From Lamellibrachia columna (Eukaryota > Annelida > Polychaeta > Sabellida > Siboglinidae): a stretch of 64,000 nucleotides of DNA. Shown here in pieces: positions 12,540-19,877 of the stretch. Each line of letters starts with the position of its first letter. Position 1 is the first letter of the stretch. The notes under the pieces are model-generated. The model was not told the DNA's origin and searched no databases. It saw nothing but the letters and a program-made list of their open reading frames with translations. The DNA lies in the NCBI GenBank assembly GCA_963662155.1, contig OY759271.1, positions 17,509,728-17,573,727 of the forward strand, given 5' to 3'. Both the position numbers and the translations under genes were made by a program.

Positions 12540-13190
12540 ACGATGCTAGGGTGGCATTCATGTAATTCGTCCACTAGCGTTTTTCGACCTGGTGCTGGAA
12601 TAACCACACAAGTGCCTGTCTTCACGAAATTCACAACCTTCGACAACACTGCATCTTGTATCCCTCAATTGTACTATTCTAGAAGAGTTGATTGATGTCT
12701 CATTGACAATCGAGAGAAAGATTGTTTCCCCCTGACACTGGGACAAGAAGTGTCTTTTTTGTAGTCTGCTGACACCATCCACATTTGAGTTCTGTGTACC
12801 AGATTTGTGTCGTAGGTGATACTGATAGTTTGACGTCGTAGAATTCTAGGAGTTGCAAGTGGTGATATCAACTTGTCCTCCTTGAGCAAACCAAGATGTG
12901 GTTTGTTGTCTGCTTGAATAGCAAAGTCTCTGCCATAAACATATTTATGGAACTTTGTGACCCCGCTCGATTTGGGCATAATTCCTGTCAGCAGGAGCTA
13001 GAGTCCAAGATGCGAATGCCACAGGTCTGTCTGTTCCATCTGCCATCTGGTGCGAGAGCACAGCTCCGATGCCATATGTTGATACATCGCAGCTCAGCAC
13101 TGATGGTAATTTTGGAATGTAATGCACCAAAACTTGAGAACAACATCTTCGACGAACGCGTTTGCTTGTTCTGATCACCAGTACCAAGAC
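12540..13190 (-). pseudogene. Gypsy RNase H and linker to integrase (decayed)
   Basis: Minus-strand fragments in several frames. The 12945-13187 part resembles the RNase H start (L-S-C-D-V-S-T-Y-G-I-G-A-V-L). The 12674-12979 part continues with K-Y-V-Y-G-R-D-F-A-I-Q-A-D-N-K-P. A downstream stretch has the H-E-C-H-P zinc-knuckle-like motif of the integrase N-terminus. Multiple frameshifts break it. Confidence 0.8.
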
Positions 13191-13263
13191 ATGTCTTTCT
13201 GCAATAATTTGTGGAGTGGCGTTAAAACTGTGCTGAGGTTCTTCGGGAACTTTTGGTAGTAAT

Positions 13264-13860
13264 TCACCATACCCAAGTAGCTTCGCAGTTTTGGCGCTGA
13301 CGTTGGCTCTGGAGCATTCTGGAGCGCGATAAGCTTGTCGGTGTGGGGTGAATACTTGTCGGTGTGGGGTGAATACTTGTCGGTGTGGGGTGAATACTTG
13401 TCGGTGTGGGGTGAATACTTTCAGCGTCTAGCCGATGACCAAGGTAAACACACGAGTTTTCCACACGAAGCCTCAAACCAGTTGTCTGTAGTGTACTCAG
13501 TGTGTATATATGTACTCAGGCCGGAAACTAGGACGTAATCAAGAACAATTTACATAAACTGCCATCGGTATTCCCTGCACCAATTGTTCCAAGGCACCCT
13601 GGAAAATTCCTGGTGCTGACGACACACCATAGTAGGCAAACAAACCTTTCAGTGTAGTAATTGTGGTGAGTTTGTGCGATTCCTCACTGAGAACTACCTG
13701 CTGGTATGTATGACTCAAGTCCAGTTTGGAGTAGAGCACACCCCCCGATAGCTTTAGCTTTGAATACAGGTCATAATTGTTTTGGAATTGGGTACTTGTC
13801 AACCTTTGCGGCCACATTCACGGTAAGTTTGTAATCGCTGCAAATGCGTACCTCCCTTTT
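13264..13860 (-). pseudogene. Gypsy reverse transcriptase, C-terminal part (interrupted by the Polinton)
   Basis: The minus-strand frame 13539-13817 carries RT palm features (Y-S-K-L-D-L-S-H-T-Y-Q-Q, then F-A-Y-Y-G-V-S-S-A-P-G-I-F-Q). The catalytic Y-x-D-D box is degraded: the frame reads Y-V-N then loses register. The 13264-13476 frame holds the Y-L-G-H-R thumb motif. The N-terminal part of the same domain lies 17.9 kb away at 31760-31850 across the inserted element. Confidence 0.85.
13335..13422. repeat. 21-bp in-frame tandem repeat inside gypsy RT
   Basis: Four copies of TTGTCGGTGTGGGGTGAATAC. In the minus-strand RT frame this adds extra I-H-P-T-P-T-S heptads just after the Y-L-G-H motif, where related elements have one H-P-T. 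It is a local expansion in a dead element. Confidence 0.9.
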
Positions 13861-13867
13861 CGTTTTC

Positions 13868-13873
13868 AACACT
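13868..13873. other. Target-site duplication, left copy (AACACT)
   Basis: The six bases AACACT precede the left terminus of the Polinton and recur at 31754-31759 after the right terminus. Six-base duplications are a hallmark of Polinton/Maverick integration. They flank an interruption of an otherwise continuous gypsy RT segment. Confidence 0.95.
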
Positions 13874-14089
13874 AGTAGTTAGCAGAGGTTTTTGGGTCCC
13901 CCTTATCGGGTCGATCAAAAGATCAAAGTAAAACGTCCCTAATATCGCCCACCGCTAATGAGTGCGCGCAGCCAATCAGAAAGCAGCACTAGACCTTGGA
14001 GCGCCCCCTTGCGGCGGCGGCGGCGGCTGAGCGTGGCGCGCATGCGCGTGCCGCGCCCCTAGCGACCGGAGGAGGAACGAACAGTGACC
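13874..14089 (+). repeat. Left terminal inverted repeat (216 bp)
   Basis: Starts AGTAGTTAGCAGAGG and is the reverse complement of 31538-31753 over its whole length. The outermost bases form a tandem triplet AGT-AGT. Inside are a CCAAT box (13972-13976), a GCG/CGG run and a palindrome CGCGCATGCGCG at 14037-14048. Confidence 0.95.
13972..14048. promoter_or_regulatory. NF-Y-like and NRF1-like sites in the left TIR
   Basis: AGCCAATCAG at 13970-13979 fits the CCAAT-box consensus of NF-Y. CGCGCATGCGCG at 14037-14048 fits the NRF1 consensus YGCGCAYGCGCR exactly. The mirrored right TIR has both (31651-31655 and 31579-31590). This is motif matching only, but both are known proximal-promoter elements in animals. 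Confidence 0.5.
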
Positions 14090-14712
14090 GGTGGTCATCT
14101 ATGATGGACATAGGAACAAAGAAAATACACGTAATATCACCCACCCACCACCACCCACCCACCCACCCACCCACCCACGACAACACGTGACCGTGACCTC
14201 GACGGAGTGACCAGTCCGAGTGGTTAGCTAATGACAACTGGACGTCCGAACGACTGGAGTTAACTGTAAGCCGAAGCGTTTATCCAGCTGTGAGCCATAG
14301 CGCGAGATCAAAGGACGCTAATCTGTACAATGTAGCAAGTTAGCTGAGCTAATAAGCGATAAACAGCAACTAAGTTGCAGTGACGACATTGATGTGGGAC
14401 CGCTGCATGTTATAGCCTGTTATATGTAGTGGACAAAATACGCGATAAAATTAAAACCGATAAAGATAAGACGAATGTGTAAAAGTGAATAAATAGTCGA
14501 CATGCATGGCTACAATATAACCGCTGGACGAGGGAAATCGGACCGTTCGTTAAATAAAATGTAGCAGGACGAAAATGGACATAAAATATAATATAATATA
14601 ATATAATATAATGTGCCAACACGCAGTTGGAGCAAGAACGCAATACAAGACGGGAATATGAGGTGATGCAAATTTAATAAAACGAAAAAAGAACAAGTAC
14701 AAATATAAAAGC

Positions 14713-14755
<43 letters not shown>

Positions 14756-14765
14756 TATAATAAAG
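14090..14765. other. Polinton left non-coding region with microsatellites
   Basis: Between the TIR and the first gene there are a CCCA-repeat (about 14138-14177), an ATAAT-type run (about 14588-14611) and a TAG-triplet run (about 14716-14757). No coding frame is supported. It probably contains the 3' UTR of the leftward gene. Confidence 0.6.
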
Positions 14766-15580
14766 TCAAGGGCATTGTGGAACTGTGTTGAATGCCGTCA
14801 GCAACGACCTCCGGACGGCTCGAGCGGTCAATTTGCGAGCCAACGCAATTCGTAGCGATACAGAGCGACGACGCCGGAAGAGTGATGGGAGATGGACGGG
14901 GCCGAGGTGAACGTGACTGAAAACGGATGCGGGCGATGGGGCGTGGATGAGGATCAACTCATGCATCACCCGCTCCCATTTGGTCATATGAGCCCGGAAG
15001 GCCATCACCTCGACCTCGTGGGCCTCGGTGGCGGTGTCTATGGCGGCTATGTCGTCGTCCCACTCTCCGGCGTCGTCGAAGTCCTCGTCGGCGGCGTGAG
15101 CGTCGGTGACGGCTGCGTCGATGGCGGCCAAGTCGTCATCCCACGACTCTGGGGAGGCGGTCGAGGTGCGATATCCATCGCCGTACATAAACGCAATGTC
15201 ACTCATGACGTGGCGCCAACGACTGGCATGAACACCGAAGGCCGACAGGAGACCGGCATCGTAGAGCGCCTCTCGAAACAGGACGGTCGCCTGGCAGCTC
15301 CGGCGTAGGGGGGCGTCCTCCATCAATTCGATGAGCACGCAGGCCCAGTTGAAACATGGAACGCTGTAATAAGTAAAGGATACAATAAGAGTCACAATAT
15401 GCAAAGACATAAGTTAAAACAGGTATGAGCTATGGAGAGCTATGAAAGTAACAAAATAGAAATAAATAAATAAATAAATAAAAGAAATACTCACACAATA
15501 CCCCGCAATAGAGGTACCGCCTGCAGGAGTTCCGCGACGACGACGAACTCCATGCAATCGCGCAAGCCGAATACAGACAT
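14766..15580 (-). CDS. Spliced leftward Polinton gene, function unknown
   Basis: Best read as two exons. Exon 1 is 15580-15495, starting at the ATG 75 bp downstream of a TATA box. The intron is 15494-15364 (131 bp, donor GTGAGT, acceptor TTATTACAG). Exon 2 is 15363-14766. The join keeps frame and gives about 227 aa. If unspliced, exon 2 has its own upstream ATG inside the intron (15410). The product has hydrophobic helical segments, then two copies of a W-D-D-D-x-A-A-I-D-x-A motif, and an Arg-rich C-terminus. I recognise no family. Its leftward direction, terminal position and own promoter suggest an early or host-interaction gene. Confidence 0.6.
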
Positions 15581-15653
15581 TATGCGTGTGTGTGCTAATA
15601 ACGATGTCGACGGCAATGGCGGTTGATATGACGACACGACGAACCCAGACGTC

Positions 15654-15660
15654 TTATATA
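15654..15660 (-). promoter_or_regulatory. TATA box of the leftward gene
   Basis: On the minus strand CTCTATATAAGA lies about 75 bp upstream of the proposed ATG at 15580. Spacing and sequence fit a polymerase II core promoter. Confidence 0.65.
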
Positions 15661-15706
15661 GAGCATGCTAGAACCTGCGTCAGCCTCGGAACAATACCAC
15701 ACTAAT

Positions 15707-15750
15707 CAGAAAAGAGATAAGCGGCCGGCAGAAAAGAGATAAGCGGCCGG
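15707..15750. promoter_or_regulatory. Perfect 22-bp direct repeat in the divergent promoter region
   Basis: Two adjacent identical 22-bp copies (15707-15728 and 15729-15750), each containing GATAAG and CGGCCG. They lie between the leftward gene and the rightward NADAR gene, where a shared enhancer, operator or origin element would sit. The function is inferred from position only. Confidence 0.55.
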
Positions 15751-15877
15751 CAACTGTCAGCTTACCAACACCTGGCATCCATCACGCAAGGAAAAAGCAG
15801 GGGGTTACGTACTCTACAGTGCTAGAACACCGCGTAGTTAAGACAGTAACTGTACATGTTAACGTCATAAAGTCACC

Positions 15878-17086
15878 ATGAACCAACCTATACGGTTTAA
15901 AGGAGGTAAACAGTTCCTGTCCAATTTCTACGCCTGCAGGATACACGCCTGTAATAGAGAATTCACCAGTGTCGAAAGTGCGTATCAATGGCGGAAGTGC
16001 ATGCATCATGACGACATGCAGACGGCGCAAAGGATGCTGGCCACGCGCACGGGTCTACAGGCGAAACAGCTCAGCAAGTGCATACGAGAAAAGGAAATGT
16101 TACGCTCAGAATGGAAGAGACAACGATATGGAATAATGTATGGATTAGTGACCGTTAAATATCGCGATCCAACCCTACGTAAACGACTGTTGGACACTGG
16201 GCATTCCCAGTTGCAGGAATGGGTCAAGAGTCGGGAAGGATACTGGGGTGCACTGACATACAGTGGTCAAGCCGGTCAGAACATGCTAGGACATATAACC
16301 ATGCTAGTACGCGAGGCCATACGATTACATCAGACTCCAGAGTACAGCCAGATGGCAGACATCCAGCGGCCGCATCACGCGATCGACCAAGGGTCGGACG
16401 CAGATACCAGACATGCAGCATCAGCATCGGCGTCACGCGCTCGACCAAGGGGCGACGATAAGAAAGCGCGCCACAGTCGGGGAGAGGACTATATAAGCCC
16501 GACTCGGAGTGATCGAGTCATACAACCACTCTCCGCTTCACAGACGACTTCGAAACCCTTCACGAACAGCACCAGCAGAGACATAGAAATGGCCGCCACC
16601 ACCGTCACCAAGACAACCAGCGACCAGGACGCCGAGATGATGACCACTCTGAGCCAACTCGAGAAGCAGGTAGGTAACGGTACCTATATAATAAGACGAC
16701 CGTTAACCATAGTACAAGTCGCCGTTCAAGAGAAATATATCGTTTATCCATCATGTCAGCAGTGCAACAAACGGGTCATTCCCGAAAACAATGGGTATGT
16801 GTGTCCCATTCATCGATGGCAGCGGGGTGTAGTGTATCGGTTCGCCATGCGTGTCCTCCTACAAGACGCCATCGGCAGCGAAGTGTGGGGAACCATATTT
16901 AACGACAAGGCTGTCCAGTTGCTAGGATACACGGGGAACGATTACATAAACATGACGTCAGATGCCGAGCGGTATGCAGCACTGGACATGCTGCGGGGGG
17001 CCCGAGTCATGGTGACCATTCGTAAACGTATGGCAGGACCGTACGTAAATTACACGGTGGCCAACATGGAAGTAGTCACAGTGTGA
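15878..17086 (+). CDS. NADAR (YbiA-like) domain fused to RPA1-C-like ssDNA-binding domain
   Basis: 402 aa. Residues about 5-150 match the NADAR/YbiA family (DUF1768): F-L-S-N-F at 13-17, S-V-E-S-A-Y-Q at 31-37, W-G at 123-124, and G-Q-N-M-L-G with a downstream V-R (133-145). NADAR proteins act on ADP-ribose-type substrates, including removal of ADP-ribose from guanine in DarT systems, and have been proposed to counter NAD-based defence. Residues 150-237 are a basic, Ser-rich linker. Residues about 285-400 resemble the C-terminal OB fold of RPA70, with a zinc ribbon (C293, C296, C309, H312) followed by the V-x-x-V-L-L-Q-D strand pattern. This would be an ssDNA-binding protein for replication. 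A TATA box and a strong Kozak ATG (16589) inside the frame suggest the second half is also made alone. Confidence 0.8.
   Translation: MNQPIRFKGGKQFLSNFYACRIHACNREFTSVESAYQWRKCMHHDDMQTAQRMLATRTGLQAKQLSKCIREKEMLRSEWKRQRYGIMYGLVTVKYRDPTLRKRLLDTGHSQLQEWVKSREGYWGALTYSGQAGQNMLGHITMLVREAIRLHQTPEYSQMADIQRPHHAIDQGSDADTRHAASASASRARPRGDDKKARHSRGEDYISPTRSDRVIQPLSASQTTSKPFTNSTSRDIEMAATTVTKTTSDQDAEMMTTLSQLEKQVGNGTYIIRRPLTIVQVAVQEKYIVYPSCQQCNKRVIPENNGYVCPIHRWQRGVVYRFAMRVLLQDAIGSEVWGTIFNDKAVQLLGYTGNDYINMTSDAERYAALDMLRGARVMVTIRKRMAGPYVNYTVANMEVVTV
16490..16496 (+). promoter_or_regulatory. Internal TATA box before the RPA-like half
   Basis: TATATAA lies in the linker-coding region, 93-99 bp upstream of an in-frame ATG with A at -3 and G at +4 (16589-16591). 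That spacing resembles the other TATA-to-ATG distances in this element, and it would give a 165-aa ssDNA-binding protein without the NADAR part. Confidence 0.6.
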
Positions 17087-17189
17087 ACCATTCCGTTGAC
17101 AGGCTGGCTCGATCGTCGCTGCGGCAGCCACTGCAGTGGCAACCGGAAGCGGCGATGACATCATCGACGGAGATGGACGCGCTAAGGTA

Positions 17190-17663
17190 ATGCAATGGTT
17201 ACAGGCTAACAGCACGGAAATACTGTTCTCCTCCTCGGTGGACAGCGGTTCGCCGCCACCACTGATTGTAATATCAGATGACGACCAGGGGGAGAACAGT
17301 GCGTCGTCGGCGTCACATTATAGCATTAGCAGTAGCGCTGATATGGAGGCTACTGTTAGCGGTCTAGATAGGTTACGTGATAGATCCGAAGCCATGACCA
17401 ATGAAAACATATTCTATAAGGCGCTAGAGGCCGCCAGTGTGCGATATGCCAGTGACGAGGTTGAACGCATAATGAATCTAAACGATGATAAGGATCGTTA
17501 CGTGCCATCGACCAGCATGGTCATGCACGTCTTGCGGTGGCTATCTATAGATGTCATCGCAACGTGCGGTACCATGAAATGGCGTAACCGAGTGACCGAA
17601 TTGGTTAGAAAGAGTATGTACGAAACATACGACAATAACGATATGCAGGGCGACGCGGAATAA
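17190..17663 (+). CDS. Acidic/Ser-rich protein with SUMO-interacting-like motif
   Basis: 157 aa from the first in-frame ATG at 17190. The frame is open from 17100, and a GTG or a splice acceptor could extend it. Residues 25-32 read L-I-V-I-S-D-D-D, a textbook hydrophobic core plus acidic tail of a SUMO-interacting motif, followed by a Ser-rich acidic stretch. The C-terminal 70 residues look helical and carry M-V-M-H-V-L-R-W-L. No family is recognised. It sits between the RPA-like gene and another acidic protein, in the probable early region. A role in nuclear or PML/SUMO pathways is only an inference from the motif. Confidence 0.6.
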   Translation: MQWLQANSTEILFSSSVDSGSPPPLIVISDDDQGENSASSASHYSISSSADMEATVSGLDRLRDRSEAMTNENIFYKALEAASVRYASDEVERIMNLNDDKDRYVPSTSMVMHVLRWLSIDVIATCGTMKWRNRVTELVRKSMYETYDNNDMQGDAE

Positions 17664-17703
17664 TATAACCCACGTAATGTAACCTATGCGTTCTGTTCAA
17701 TAG

Positions 17704-18534
17704 ATGGGACTGGAGCAACTCCAGAACGCGTATAAACGCGACCTGGCGGCACTGTACGACGACACCGAGGATGGGGTGTCACGAGCGGCGAAGAGGCTGA
17801 AGACATCCTCGATGACAACCTCGTTCTACCCACCATCACCCCTGACCAATCCCGAATCGTTTCCGGACAACCAAGAGGCGGTGCTACCACCGTGGACCGT
17901 CGAATCGGAGTCTGAGTCCGAGGAAGACGTGTGCATTATAAACACCCCTCCCCATTACTACAGTGAGGATGAGGATGCGATTGCCTCATCCCCCGAGCCC
18001 GCGAAAGTCGACGATGCGGACTTCCAATTTAGTCCCGCGTCGCCACCACTCGTCCAGCGCAAGCAGGACGACGACGACGACGCCGACGACGACGACGACG
18101 ACGACGACGACGCATCCCTGACGACCCTCTATGTCTTCCCGGATAAAACCGTCGTATTGACCCGCGACGGTGAACAGGTGGACATCCCCGATCAACATAC
18201 CATCACACACACAGAGCCGGAGCCGGAGCCGCAGCCGTCGACGTCGACGGCGCATGCCCACGAAGAGGACGCCGACGACGACGCCACCGACGACGAAGAA
18301 GAAGACGCGGACAAGACGGGCAAGGTGTGTTTCCACAAAATGCAACTGCACCTCGCACGTCTTATTACTAAACTGTGGCGGAGAACCGCCCCTGCCACGG
18401 TGGAAGAGGTGACGGTCGACGTGTGTCGGGCACTGGCCGGCACGGTACTCTCCGCCGAATATCAAGAGCACACAATGCAATACGTGCGATGTGCCATCCG
18501 TCAACCGCGGGCAATAACGCGACCGCTTAGGTAG
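17704..18534 (+). CDS. Acidic nuclear-type protein, likely with alternative C-termini
   Basis: 276 aa if unspliced. There is a basic K-R-L-K cluster at 30-33 (candidate NLS), several S-P sites, an acidic S-E-S-E-S-E-E-D-V-C-I-I patch, and a long Asp run at about 120-137. A second acidic block (about 190-205) is followed by a helical C-terminal region with L-H-L-A-R-L-I-T-K-L-W. At residue 207/208 the sequence CAAG-GTGTGT (18321-18330) is a phase-0 splice-donor candidate, after which four acceptor-headed short exons lie downstream (18631-19233). The ATG directly follows an acceptor-like CTGTTCAATAG (17693-17703), so an upstream exon is also possible. No family is recognised; the composition suggests a transcriptional regulator. 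Confidence 0.6.
   Translation: MGLEQLQNAYKRDLAALYDDTEDGVSRAAKRLKTSSMTTSFYPPSPLTNPESFPDNQEAVLPPWTVESESESEEDVCIINTPPHYYSEDEDAIASSPEPAKVDDADFQFSPASPPLVQRKQDDDDDADDDDDDDDDASLTTLYVFPDKTVVLTRDGEQVDIPDQHTITHTEPEPEPQPSTSTAHAHEEDADDDATDDEEEDADKTGKVCFHKMQLHLARLITKLWRRTAPATVEEVTVDVCRALAGTVLSAEYQEHTMQYVRCAIRQPRAITRPLR
18325..18330 (+). promoter_or_regulatory. Candidate splice donor feeding the exon cassette
   Basis: AAG|GTGTGT falls between codons 207 and 208 of the acidic protein. All four downstream cassette exons start in phase 0 directly after an AG acceptor, so any of them would join in frame here. Which donor is really used is not proven. Confidence 0.45.
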
Positions 18535-18630
18535 AAGGTGTTGTTGTTGTTGTTGGTGTTTAAATAGGTGGTAATTAGTAGTAAACGTAATAATTGTATT
18601 AGTAGTAATATTAACATTGGTGTTATGTAG

Positions 18631-18738
18631 AGTGAAGAGTATGACGACGAGGCACCCGTCCTCCCAGCCAGCATTCGGGAGCGATCTCGAGTATTGGTCT
18701 CCGCGTATATGACGTCGTCAACAGAGTATTATTATTAG
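18631..18738 (+). CDS. Cassette exon a (35 aa, terminal)
   Basis: Follows TGTTATGTAG (18621-18630). Phase 0 reads S-E-E-Y-D-D-E-A-P-V-L, then an Arg-containing helix with V-L-V-S-A-Y-M, and ends at TAG. It has no start codon of its own near the acceptor. It shares the acidic - P-V - basic - hydrophobic layout with the next three exons. Confidence 0.5.
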   Translation, partial: SEEYDDEAPVLPASIRERSRVLVSAYMTSSTEYYY

Positions 18739-18830
18739 TAGTAGCAGTAGTAAACATAACCTAGTTAGAAGTAGTTGGTGTATGACGTAATATGGAGTGA
18801 TATATTGGTATCCTTTAATTTGTTCTGTAG

Positions 18831-18932
18831 GATGACGTACCTGTGTCACCGATCGAACTGCGTAGACGTGCATGCCGACAATTAGTGGTGATGATACTTG
18901 AATACATTATATCAACACACGATGAACAGTAG
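18831..18932 (+). CDS. Cassette exon b (33 aa, terminal)
   Basis: Follows TTTGTTCTGTAG. Phase 0 begins D-D-V-P-V-S-P-I-E-L-R-R-R, continues with the hydrophobic L-V-V-M-I-L-E-Y-I-I and stops at TAG. The layout is parallel to exon a. Confidence 0.5.
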   Translation, partial: DDVPVSPIELRRRACRQLVVMILEYIISTHDEQ

Positions 18933-18952
18933 ATCTATTGTGTTTTATGTAG

Positions 18953-19090
18953 GAGCAGGAGAGGGAGGACGAGGTGCCAGCAAGGGACGAGATGAGACGT
19001 CCATTACATGATTTAATGAACGACATTATATCAGTATACGAATACAGTAAAGATAATAGAAAACATTATATCAGTATACGAATACAGTAG
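18953..19090 (+). CDS. Cassette exon c (45 aa, terminal)
   Basis: Follows TGTTTTATGTAG. Phase 0 begins E-Q-E-R-E-D-E-V-P-A-R-D-E-M-R-R and continues with L-M-N-D-I-I-S-V-Y-E-Y. A 25-bp direct duplication (CATTATATCAGTATACGAAT unit at about 19024 and 19065) lengthens its tail before the TAG. Confidence 0.5.
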   Translation, partial: EQEREDEVPARDEMRRPLHDLMNDIISVYEYSKDNRKHYISIRIQ

Positions 19091-19110
19091 ACGCATTTCT
19101 TGTTATGTAG

Positions 19111-19233
19111 GAGGAGAGGGAGGAAGAGGTGGAGGAAGCACCCGTGCTAGCAAGGGATGAGAGAAGACGCACAATACATAATTTAATACAGGGAATTGTT
19201 GATTTCATGCTTGAAACCTCCGCATTTCAATAA
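19111..19233 (+). CDS. Cassette exon d (40 aa, terminal)
   Basis: Follows CTTGTTATGTAG. Phase 0 begins with a run of Glu/Arg, then A-P-V-L-A-R-D-E-R-R-R, then the hydrophobic helix L-I-Q-G-I-V-D-F-M-L and TAA. It is closest to exon c in the A-R-D-E-x-R-R core. It is the last exon before the AATAAA at 19614. Confidence 0.5.
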   Translation, partial: EEREEEVEEAPVLARDERRRTIHNLIQGIVDFMLETSAFQ

Positions 19234-19813
19234 GCACCGTTTACAACGGACTAATAGTAGGTAGTGTCTCTCTCTCGCTCTCTCTCTCGCCTGTATTGTA
19301 TGTATGTATTCGCGCACATATTGTAATTGCAAGACATATAGTAATACATATATATATATAAATATACATACTAACCTATATATTACATCATTGTACGGAA
19401 CCTCTGTCGCGGTGTAAAAACCCACAAGTTAATAATCATTGTACTAGCCACTGGCGTGTCGATAAACGACCGTAAGCTAGGGGTCACTGGCGAGGATGGA
19501 ACATTCCCACAAACCCACAAGTAATCAACATCATCATCATCATAGTAATTATATAGGTCGAACCGTGTATATGTATATGTATATTATGTATATCGCTATG
19601 TCTTTATATACGCAATAAAACGTCTTACAATGAACGAAACGTGTTGTTAGTGGTGTTGTCATGAGTTGAAATATAACCCGTAGCCATGGATAGTGGGACA
19701 CACACAGTTGCCAATACCACCATAGGTGATACACCCTTCACCAATAACCTCCACCATCACCACCATCACCACCACCACCACCACCACCACCACCACCACC
19801 ACCAGCACACGAA
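19234..19813. other. 3' UTR / PolB upstream region
   Basis: Non-coding. It contains a CT-rich run (about 19266-19291), a TA-rich run (about 19345-19380) and two loose relatives of the CCTCTGGCGCGGTG...CCCGTAAG motif that recurs at the right end (19399-19430 and 19449-19480). It also has a CAC-triplet run (about 19750-19803) directly before the PolB promoter. Confidence 0.55.
19614..19619 (+). terminator. Polyadenylation signal AATAAA, early rightward unit
   Basis: AATAAA lies downstream of cassette exon d and upstream of the PolB promoter, a sensible 3' end for the NADAR-to-cassette transcripts. A GT-rich stretch (GTGTTGTTAGTGGTGTTG) follows within about 20-40 bases. Confidence 0.6.
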
Positions 19814-19814
19814 C

Positions 19815-19820
19815 TATATA
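19815..19820 (+). promoter_or_regulatory. TATA box of the polymerase gene
   Basis: AACTATATAGC lies 58-63 bp upstream of the PolB ATG at 19878, after the CAC-repeat. GAGCAGAGCAGAGCAGC immediately precedes the ATG. Confidence 0.6.
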
Positions 19821-19877
19821 GCTGTACTAACAACCGCACTCTCTCAGTTGTAGACACGTAGAGCAGAGCAGAGCAGC

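Noticed and set aside
14892..15308. 138-codon plus-strand frame
   Set aside because: Antisense of exon 2 of the leftward gene, which has splice and TATA support; Gly/Val-rich shadow composition.
17986..18504. 172-codon minus-strand frame rich in Val
   Set aside because: Antisense of the GAC-rich Asp run in the acidic protein.
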